NCBI GenBank assembly: GCA_006503475.1
Contig: RSEH01000170.1
Location: forward strand, 1 to 64,000
Source of the DNA: Stentor roeselii
Taxonomy: Eukaryota > Ciliophora > Heterotrichea > Heterotrichida > Stentoridae
DNA length: 64,000 bases
Direction of reading: 5' to 3'
Shown here: positions 20,659 to 27,845 of the stretch, in pieces
Numbering within the stretch: the first letter of the stretch is position 1
How the letters are laid out: each line of letters opens with the position of its first letter
Notes under the pieces: model-generated
The model's input: only the letters and a program-made list of their open reading frames with translations
Told to the model about the DNA's origin: nothing
The model's database searches: none
Translations under genes and position numbers: made by a program

Positions 20659-21474
20659 TTAAATTAAACCGTGAACGATGCTTACTCCAGATAAACTACT
20701 AAGACCTGCAAGTTTTTCTACTTGATTCGCTATTTTTTTCATTCCAAACTTCGCAAAAAACTCTTCAGATTTTTCCAGTAAACCGCGAGTAGTGTTTAAA
20801 ACAACTGAAGCCGTTTCTAAGGCAGACTTTAAATATTCATCAGCCTTGATAAGTTTATAAGGCTTAAGGACGAACCCCGAGTATTCCTTGACCATTCTTT
20901 GAAACTCTTTGAAATTCTTTTCTTTTTCATGAAATTCATTTTCAAAGTCAACCATTTGGTTCAAAGTCTCAGTCAACCTTTTCCAACTTTTGATAATAAT
21001 TTCTGTATCTTCATTTAAAGTGCCTGTGATCTTCAAAAAAGGCAGTTCTTGAATGATTTCTACCTTGATATTCTTGTTCATCATCACCGAAACCATCATA
21101 ATTTCTAAACAACCTTCAATTTCGGCCTTTTTTGAGCAAACAATGTGAGTGGCGTTATAAAAATCTTCTAAATCTGAGAATAATTTGGAGTAGACTTCTC
21201 GGATCTTGTTGTAAAACTCGAAATGCTCCATGCTTTGATCTTGAAGCTGTGTTTTTGACAGGTCGAGCGATTTAAAAGCACATTTGCAGGTTTCTGCATT
21301 TATACGCAGTTTTAAGCAGGAAACAATCGGCTTTCGCGATGAATTTGAACAAGGCTCTGCTGCGTTTAAAGTCGAGTTTCTGCTGATTGTTGGAACTGTT
21401 CGAGGATTCAATTTGAAATTTGACCGTTTCGCAAAGATTTTATTGTTAGAGTTTTTCGTAATGCTACAACCCAT
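20659..21474 (-). CDS. Putative N-myristoylated protein, 271 residues
   Basis: I chose the ATG at 21474 because it begins MGCSITKN, a strong N-myristoylation motif with an adjacent Cys for palmitoylation, in the ATTAATAAAATGG context. An in-frame ATG 17 codons upstream is less likely. After a ~65-residue basic, Ser/Asn-rich leader the protein is helical, with WKRLTETLNQMVDFENEFHEKEKNFKEF suggesting a coiled coil. No known domain. Probably attached to the inner face of a membrane. Confidence 0.65.
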   Translation of the reverse strand: MGCSITKNSNNKIFAKRSNFKLNPRTVPTISRNSTLNAAEPCSNSSRKPIVSCLKLRINAETCKCAFKSLDLSKTQLQDQSMEHFEFYNKIREVYSKLFSDLEDFYNATHIVCSKKAEIEGCLEIMMVSVMMNKNIKVEIIQELPFLKITGTLNEDTEIIIKSWKRLTETLNQMVDFENEFHEKEKNFKEFQRMVKEYSGFVLKPYKLIKADEYLKSALETASVVLNTTRGLLEKSEEFFAKFGMKKIANQVEKLAGLSSLSGVSIVHGLI

Positions 21475-21748
21475 TTTATTAATATAATAATTTGATTTAA
21501 AAAGAGTTTTATCAAGATGGCTCAAATTTTAGCAGGTTTTTTCAGGATTTCAGGAAAATTTAGGGTTTCTTTGAATTTATGTGAAACTTTAGATGGGTTT
21601 TGATGTATTCTGGTTAAATTTTTTAATTGATTAAAAATGGGGAAAGAGGTTTTATTGGTAAAGTTTTTACTATTTCGAGTTATTTGATTGTTTAAAATTT
21701 ATCTTTATAGCATTCAGTACAAGTTTTAGTCTTGAACTATACTAAAAA

Positions 21749-22006
21749 ATGATTATAAAAATGGCAAATATCCCTACAGGACTCTCAGCTTACAACTCTC
21801 CTGTTCCGGATGTTCTTCACTGGGAGTTAACTCTATCTCTATTTCTTGTCGGTTTCATCCTCTTCTCATGGCTATTCATCTACCAAGTGACAACCTTGAA
21901 GCAATACCGTTCGCTAGCTCGTGAAGTCCTAATCGCGATTTCCATAAGTATCCTCTGGGGGCTGGCATCTCTTTTCGGTATGCTGACAGCAGGAATATAC
22001 GTTTAG
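21749..22006 (+). CDS. TMEM258: Oligosaccharyltransferase subunit OST5/TMEM258
   Basis: 85 residues, two transmembrane helices (about 28-48 and 60-82). The alignment I recall to TMEM258 is strong: SPVPDVLHWELTLSLFLVGF matches the first helix region, FIYQVTTLKQYRSLAREVLI matches [20 protein letters not shown], and both end GIYV. The protein is a small subunit of the ER oligosaccharyltransferase that N-glycosylates secreted proteins. A second in-frame ATG four codons in could be the true start. It is followed 19 nt later by the Rab gene on the same strand. Confidence 0.9.
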   Translation: MIIKMANIPTGLSAYNSPVPDVLHWELTLSLFLVGFILFSWLFIYQVTTLKQYRSLAREVLIAISISILWGLASLFGMLTAGIYV

Positions 22007-22025
22007 CTAGTTTAATAAGCCATAA

Positions 22026-22631
22026 ATGGACAACTGTGACTACGTCTTTAAATACATCATAGTTGGCGACTCTTCAGTCGGCAAGTCGTGCTTCATGTTG
22101 CGATTCATCGACAACCGTTTTAAAGCAGACCACGACATAACAATAGGAGTCGAATTCGGCGCAAAGACCATAAAAATCGGCAAAGTTTCAATCAAAGTGC
22201 AGATCTGGGACACTGCAGGGCAAGAGTCTTTTAGAAGCATTGCCCGGTCTTACTATCGAGGGGCTGTCGGGGTTATTTTGATGTTCGACATTTGCAACAA
22301 AGACAGCTTTTTTAATGTTTATCGATGGTTGAGTGAAATCCAGGAACAGGGAGCTTCTCATGTTTGTATTGTTTTAGTTGGGAATAAAAGCGACTTGGCT
22401 GCGAAACGACTGGTGAAGACTGAAGAGGCGAAAGAATTTGCAGAGGTGCATGGACTGAGGTACTTTGAGACTAGTGCTCTTAATGGCAGTCAGGTGGAGG
22501 CAGTCTTTGCAAGCAGTGCTGAAACGATTATGATGAAAATATTGGATGGAAGAATTGATTTGAAAAGAGATCATACTGGAATACGTGTCGGTAACAGCAC
22601 TAAGAAGAAATCGTGTTGTAAAGGAGAATAA
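22026..22631 (+). CDS. Rab2-like small GTPase
   Basis: 201 residues. The G motifs are intact: GDSSVGKS (15-22), switch I HDITIGVEFGA, WDTAGQESF, NKSD and ETSA. YVFKYIIVGDSSVGKSC and RSIARSYYRGAVGVILMFDI are closest in feel to Rab2/Rab4/Rab14. The C-terminus KKKSCCKGE supplies the double Cys for geranylgeranylation. Rab2 acts in ER-Golgi and endolysosomal traffic; the exact subfamily needs a tree. Start context is CATAAATGG. Confidence 0.92.
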   Translation: MDNCDYVFKYIIVGDSSVGKSCFMLRFIDNRFKADHDITIGVEFGAKTIKIGKVSIKVQIWDTAGQESFRSIARSYYRGAVGVILMFDICNKDSFFNVYRWLSEIQEQGASHVCIVLVGNKSDLAAKRLVKTEEAKEFAEVHGLRYFETSALNGSQVEAVFASSAETIMMKILDGRIDLKRDHTGIRVGNSTKKKSCCKGE

Positions 22632-22659
22632 TTTTGGAGTAATATTTAATATTCAGATG

Positions 22660-23082
22660 TTATTTTAACTCAAAAATCATTTTCTTGTCTCCGAAGGAAA
22701 CATTGGTCGACTTGAAATCTGAAAATCTGATCAATTTTTTTAATGAAAAGGAATCCCCAGGTTGAATTATCAACTTTTCACCATTCACCTTAAGATCTTC
22801 AGTCTCGTCATTGTTTAACACATTCTGAATCAAAACTCCTTCATTTTTCTTCACCTGAATAAAGCACCGTCCTTTTAAATCAACCTGAAAATCAGCAGCC
22901 AAATCCTGAGAAATCAAAAAAACCTGCCCTAAACCTAACTCAAACTGAAAACTATTCCGCATGATCCCATCCTGAACAATAACAAAAACTTTCTTCACAT
23001 CATCCTCTCTTTTCCTCTTCTTCCCTTCCAAACCACTGAAAATATCCAAAGCCTTCTCAAATCTCTTAGAAAGACTTTCCAT
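22660..23082 (-). CDS. Small protein with possible FHA-like fold
   Basis: 140 residues. A basic helix (KKRKREDDVKK) precedes a predicted beta-rich region. The strand order and LIQNVLNNDETEDLKVNGEKL-PGDSFSL loosely recall an FHA domain (N-G-x-x-L...GD), but the conserved GR and SxxH motifs are not seen. Its ATG directly abuts the TAA of the importin-5 gene (zero intervening bases), with TTAAATGG as start context. An alternative is that a 16-nt GT...AG segment fuses it to importin-5 (see findings). Confidence 0.55.
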   Translation of the reverse strand: MESLSKRFEKALDIFSGLEGKKRKREDDVKKVFVIVQDGIMRNSFQFELGLGQVFLISQDLAADFQVDLKGRCFIQVKKNEGVLIQNVLNNDETEDLKVNGEKLIIQPGDSFSLKKLIRFSDFKSTNVSFGDKKMIFELK

Positions 23083-26000
23083 TTAATTACCCAATAAGCG
23101 ACTAATCACATTTCTTTCATCAGCAGTCAGTCCATCCCAAACGCCCTGCAACTGAGGAACTCCAGCAGCCCTTAGCCTTGCAAAGACTTCAACGATTTTA
23201 GGGCGACTGTCATCTTTAACGTATTTGCTATCAACAACTTCCAACAAGAGCCTTACAACCCTTTCAAGTCTTTCATAATTTTCACCGAATAACACCTGAG
23301 GCTGGTTCAATGCAAGATTCGTGACGAGTTCTGTCATATTCTTACTTTCCATCTTGTCAAACCTCAAAGGCAGCAGGCCAAGCCAAGCAGAGACAACCAA
23401 ATTAACATCAATTAAACCAGCGTGAAATTGAATAACTTTGCCTATAGCCGCTATTGCATTATCACGGGCATGCCCGTGAGTTTTCTCACTTTTTCCTTTC
23501 GGATATTGAATCGCTTCATGTAACTTCTGAAGGATCACAGCTGACCAGTTCTCAAAACCAGTTTTTGTATTCTCTGCAAAAACTCCTAATCCATAAACAG
23601 CCGCCTGTCGAACAGCGTCGTGAGGGTCAGTCGCGAATCGAGTCAGGACCTCTCCAAAGCTGGGCCATTTATCACCGACTAGGTCTTGTCCGATGAATTC
23701 AAGAATATCGTCAATGACGAAAATGACGAACTTGTGATCTTCTTTTCGAGTGTTTTCAGCTAAAAGCTTGGAAAAGACTGATGTGTAGAGAAAGTGGACG
23801 ATGTCTAGACATGATGATTTGTGAGTCCTGAAAAGAGCGCCGAAGACTTCAGAGATGGAAACGTGAAGATTGTCTTCTTCTCTTTTAGTGAACTCTTGAA
23901 AGCCTTCATCGAGTTCGTCGTCTGAGTCTTCTTTGGTTTTAATGCGATTTTCTAAAGAATTTTCCAGAATTTTTAAAGATTTTTCGCCGATTGTTTTGAC
24001 TTCTTCAAGGCTGAGGAAGGGTGTTTTCATTGAGTCGATGATATCTTTGATTGACTGTAGTTCATCGACAAGTGTTTCGTTGGTGTACTCATCGTCAACA
24101 GCTTTCCAAATAGCAGCTAAGAACACCTTGGCCATGTTGATCGCTTTCGGAAGTTCAACAGGCCGAACGACTGAAATGAGAGAAGAAAGAAGAACAGCTG
24201 CAGAGGACCTGACACTTTCATTTAAAGTGAAATCGAGTAACGGCAGAGTGACGAGAACAGTGCTGTCAACATGTTTAACATACCCAGTTTTCAACTCTTC
24301 TACAAAAGTGGCTAAGGCCTGAAGACCGAGTTCTTTATTTTCAGTCTCAGTAGTCGACACGTTTTTATTCTTGTTCTCACTCGCAAGGGCCAAGTCCACA
24401 AAATGAACAGGGGCAGAGGTGGAGATCTCGACATTCATCGCCAGAAGTTTCAGTATTTCTGGAACTACCGCGTCAAGGTAAATAGCGAAGTCTTCTCGAA
24501 GCAGTTCACAAATTCTTTGCCATCCGTTTAGAACGTATCCAGTGAGTTCTTCTTGTGAAGTGCCAGACTGTTGCAGGTACTTCATAAGTGACACGATTTT
24601 ATCAGCATAAGGATGAAAGACTTGTTTTCCAACTGCTTTACTCATGAGAGTAACACATTCTATCAGCTTTCCCAGAAGCATTTTAAACACGTCTTTATTG
24701 TACTTGTCAAATAAAGGCAAAAGTGCTTGAAGAAGTGGAAGGTAGTAAGGGGTGAAGGCTTCAGAGATACTTGAAGCTATCGACGCTATGCAGGTGACTG
24801 TATTTTCAACTACAAGCGACACAGGTGACGACAGGTTCGTGACAAGCATGGGCATGAAAACTTCAGCATATCTTCCTCCTAAGGGGTTTCCAAGGTGTTC
24901 CATGAAATTTGTTATCGCTGCGCAGGAATGAGCTGAAACTCGGGGTATCGGGTCTTGAAGACCTGCAAGAAGCCTCGGAACTATTGTCTCATGATGAGTC
25001 TTTTGGAAGTCAGGACCATGGTCTTCACAGATCTGGCCTAATACATGAAACGACGCGTATCGGATTTTACAATGAGACGACTGAAGATGAGGCTGCAGTA
25101 AAGGCAAAATTTCTGAAAGTTTCGCATCGTCTGTTATGTACTGAAGCACTTCACTCAACGTCATCAAACCGGCGTAGACCAGTCGCCAGTCGTCTTGGCT
25201 GAAGACCGCCGCATGGATCGACTGTAGACAAGGAGTCAGTAAAAAGGTATCCCCAACAGAATCAATAAGCCTTGAAATAAGCTTCCTTCCTACTTTTGCA
25301 TAGTCAATATTTATCCCTCCTTCTTCTTCTTCCTTTTCAGAAAACCCTTCTTCTGGAGTTTTCCAGAAGTCCTCAACATCCAAGTCAATTTGAACCATCA
25401 TCGCGAAAATAAGCTGCATCAAGGTCGTCCCCAATTTTATTTCTTTTTGAATCTGTCTTGGCATTCTTTCTGAAAGACTCACAGCGAACTCTAAAACTAA
25501 ACTACGAACTCCTGGGTCCAGGTCACTTTTTGCGCAGAAGTGGGCAGCGAGTTCGATGCAGTTCGCGAAGGACTGCTTGAAAATTTTAGGTTCACTTTGA
25601 ACTAGCTCTGTGATGGTTTCCAGGGCTGAACTTCCAAGACATTGATGATTTGTCATGATGAAGTCAACTGATCTTAGCATTTCTGGGACAAGTTCAGAGA
25701 AAATGATTATTTTCTGAGTCTCTGCCACTGAAATAAGCGAGGTCATTGAAGAGAGACAGGCAAGTCGAGTGAAATAAGAAGGGTCTGTAAGTGAGACTCT
25801 GAAGAGTTGCATGAGATCAGCAGGGTTTTGAGTCATTTCTTCGAACATGTATGGAAACATGGCCTTTAAGACGTAGAGACCAGCAAGTCGTAATTCTCCT
25901 CCATTTGTAATGATTTGGTAAACGTAAGGTAAAAGTTCATTCCATTGGCCGTTGCTGCCTCCAGCAGTTAAAATAGTGACTCCAAGTAAACCAATGTCTT

Positions 26001-26334
26001 CAGCAAGTAACTCTTTCACTTTTCTATCAGACTGGGCATTTAAAGCATTCAACAACTCAGTCTTCACCCCTTGTCGATAAACTTCAGAAAGTCCAGCGAA
26101 GTACTTAGCTGAAGGTTTCAACAAGTTCTTCAACAAAATCGCAGACAAAGTACGAACTTCTAGTCTTTCCGCTTTCAACGCTAAAATAAGAGATAGAAGG
26201 AGCTGTTCAGGTCTTTCTGCAAGTAGTTTGTGATACCTGGCTTCGTTTAAATTGCGTTCTTCGTTATTATTCGACAGGCTTTTCGACAGAATTTCACATA
26301 CTTCTTGAACAAAGTCTTGACTAAGTCCTTCCAT
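23083..26334 (-). CDS. IPO5: Importin-5 / Kap121-type karyopherin beta
   Basis: 1,083 residues, close to the 1,090-1,100 usual for importin-5. It is made of HEAT repeats throughout: the N-terminal SNNEERNLNEARYHKLL, the middle DCRPRVSAHSCAAITNF-type repeats, an acidic loop, and the C-terminal HARDNAIAAIGKVIQFH and LLPLRFDKMESKNMTELV, which are typical of importin-5/RanBP6. It carries ribosomal proteins and histones into the nucleus with Ran-GTP. The protein ends GLTADERNVISRLLGN, a natural-looking terminus. It starts 20 bp from the divergent twin-CX9C gene. Confidence 0.92.
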   Translation of the reverse strand: MEGLSQDFVQEVCEILSKSLSNNNEERNLNEARYHKLLAERPEQLLLSLILALKAERLEVRTLSAILLKNLLKPSAKYFAGLSEVYRQGVKTELLNALNAQSDRKVKELLAEDIGLLGVTILTAGGSNGQWNELLPYVYQIITNGGELRLAGLYVLKAMFPYMFEEMTQNPADLMQLFRVSLTDPSYFTRLACLSSMTSLISVAETQKIIIFSELVPEMLRSVDFIMTNHQCLGSSALETITELVQSEPKIFKQSFANCIELAAHFCAKSDLDPGVRSLVLEFAVSLSERMPRQIQKEIKLGTTLMQLIFAMMVQIDLDVEDFWKTPEEGFSEKEEEEGGINIDYAKVGRKLISRLIDSVGDTFLLTPCLQSIHAAVFSQDDWRLVYAGLMTLSEVLQYITDDAKLSEILPLLQPHLQSSHCKIRYASFHVLGQICEDHGPDFQKTHHETIVPRLLAGLQDPIPRVSAHSCAAITNFMEHLGNPLGGRYAEVFMPMLVTNLSSPVSLVVENTVTCIASIASSISEAFTPYYLPLLQALLPLFDKYNKDVFKMLLGKLIECVTLMSKAVGKQVFHPYADKIVSLMKYLQQSGTSQEELTGYVLNGWQRICELLREDFAIYLDAVVPEILKLLAMNVEISTSAPVHFVDLALASENKNKNVSTTETENKELGLQALATFVEELKTGYVKHVDSTVLVTLPLLDFTLNESVRSSAAVLLSSLISVVRPVELPKAINMAKVFLAAIWKAVDDEYTNETLVDELQSIKDIIDSMKTPFLSLEEVKTIGEKSLKILENSLENRIKTKEDSDDELDEGFQEFTKREEDNLHVSISEVFGALFRTHKSSCLDIVHFLYTSVFSKLLAENTRKEDHKFVIFVIDDILEFIGQDLVGDKWPSFGEVLTRFATDPHDAVRQAAVYGLGVFAENTKTGFENWSAVILQKLHEAIQYPKGKSEKTHGHARDNAIAAIGKVIQFHAGLIDVNLVVSAWLGLLPLRFDKMESKNMTELVTNLALNQPQVLFGENYERLERVVRLLLEVVDSKYVKDDSRPKIVEVFARLRAAGVPQLQGVWDGLTADERNVISRLLGN

Positions 26335-26354
26335 TTATAGCCATGAGTGGATAA

Positions 26355-26753
26355 ATGAGATTGTTGGGAGAGTACTATGATGAGAGGGAGTGGGTAGTGG
26401 ACTTCACAAGCTCTCATTTTATTATAAAGAAAGAAGAACTTATGAATGCGGCAGGCTACCCAGCTACAAAGGATTTAAAAGAATTAATGTCGAGTATGTA
26501 CTTAAATTGTACCAAGTATGAAAGGATGTACCTTCAGTGCATTAATACTTTTGGAGCTGCGTTGATTGACGACCCTTACCGATATGAGCACCGACATTGC
26601 AACGTGATATTGAAAAGTCTGAACGCTTGTATTCACAATAACCAGTGGTTCCACGAAACCAAGAAGTACATGCCGGAACTCTTTAATCACTGGAAACTTA
26701 AAGATTGGAAAGGAAGAGGTGATGTGAACCATGTCGACTTCGACAGTTTTTAG
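26355..26753 (+). CDS. Twin-CX9C (CHCH) protein
   Basis: 132 residues. Two CX9C motifs are visible: CTKYERMYLQC and CNVILKSLNAC, about 28 residues apart, as in mitochondrial intermembrane-space proteins imported and oxidised by the Mia40/CHCHD4 relay. Flanking regions are basic and aromatic (NNQWFHETKKYMPELFNHWKLKDW). It could be a complex I or cytochrome oxidase assembly/accessory subunit; which one is unclear. A tiny upstream frame (ATG at 26343, MSG then TAA) ends directly at this ATG. Confidence 0.65.
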   Translation: MRLLGEYYDEREWVVDFTSSHFIIKKEELMNAAGYPATKDLKELMSSMYLNCTKYERMYLQCINTFGAALIDDPYRYEHRHCNVILKSLNACIHNNQWFHETKKYMPELFNHWKLKDWKGRGDVNHVDFDSF

Positions 26754-26788
26754 TTAGATAAAGATACCCTGGCTCTAATTCATTACTA

Positions 26789-27838
26789 TTAATCTCTAGC
26801 CCGCATGAATGAGGCGGATTCGATTTGAGAATAAATCGTTAAAGGCATTGATCTGGTTTCTTTCCCGTTGCCGGAGTTCCAAACTTCTCCTATTGTCTGT
26901 CCACCACCTACCACCCAGAAGTTGCTTCCGAACCAACATGTTGAAGCTCCCGCTCGAGGGTGGATCAACTTGAAAGACTCGAGTTCTAAGGTGGATGTTT
27001 CGGTGTTGAATATTAGAACTCGGTCGGTTACGTTGTTCCCGTCACTACCTCCAAGGATTAGGAAACTTGAATTGAACTTGTCGCGGGGAACTGAAAACAT
27101 ACCGGCGAGCATTGGTTGAGAGACTTCAAGAAGTGTCCAGTTCCCATTTCTGAACTTCTCAATACTTTGAACCAGTTCACAAGATCCCGAAAACCCTCCA
27201 GCAACCCAAATAGCAGAGTTATTGCAAAATGCCAACGCTTGACTTCTCGGTTTATACAAAGGTGGCTTGACCACCCAGACTCCATTTTCAAAAGCTTCAA
27301 CATGACTAAGATAATTTTTCGCCGAGTTCTGTCCTCCAATCACAAAGACACTCGAGTTGAAAAAGACTGAACTATGAAGATACCTAGCTTCATTCATCTC
27401 ATAAACCGAAACAGAATTAATAGAGTCCCCAAAGTCTTTTCTTATCTCAATATGATGACTATGCTTCAAGGCAGTCACACTGAACCCTCCAGTGATGACA
27501 AAGGAACTAGACCCGGTCATCACCGCCTTGGAATATTTCCCTTCAGGCACCTTGCTTTTGGCAGTCCACTCTGAATGTGTGGTCCAAGTATCTTCATTCG
27601 CATCATAGCTAGCAAGATTCTCACCATTGACAAAATTAATCAATCCGTATCTTCCCTCAAACTTTTGCACCTGTTTCACATGGTTCACAGCCTGAGTCAC
27701 ATAACTTTCAATAACCGGCTCAAAAGAGGCTGCTTCTGTATTAAGACTCGATTTCACCTCTTCAGGCACTGTCTTCGGAGTGAAGTCCGAGGCGTCCGGA
27801 TTAAGACTAGCAGAATCTTCAGGGGCTTTTCTTTCCAT
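26789..27838 (-). CDS. Kelch-repeat protein
   Basis: 349 residues. After a ~90-residue polar N-terminus, at least five Kelch blades are seen with the double-Gly strand (VITGGFSV, FVIGGQNS, WVAGGFSG, LILGGSDG, WVVGGGQT). There is no BTB or F-box, so it is a stand-alone beta-propeller. The start lies 7 nt after the EFL1 stop on the same strand, in GTAATAAATGG. Confidence 0.85.
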   Translation of the reverse strand: MERKAPEDSASLNPDASDFTPKTVPEEVKSSLNTEAASFEPVIESYVTQAVNHVKQVQKFEGRYGLINFVNGENLASYDANEDTWTTHSEWTAKSKVPEGKYSKAVMTGSSSFVITGGFSVTALKHSHHIEIRKDFGDSINSVSVYEMNEARYLHSSVFFNSSVFVIGGQNSAKNYLSHVEAFENGVWVVKPPLYKPRSQALAFCNNSAIWVAGGFSGSCELVQSIEKFRNGNWTLLEVSQPMLAGMFSVPRDKFNSSFLILGGSDGNNVTDRVLIFNTETSTLELESFKLIHPRAGASTCWFGSNFWVVGGGQTIGEVWNSGNGKETRSMPLTIYSQIESASFMRARD

Positions 27839-27845
27839 TTATTAC

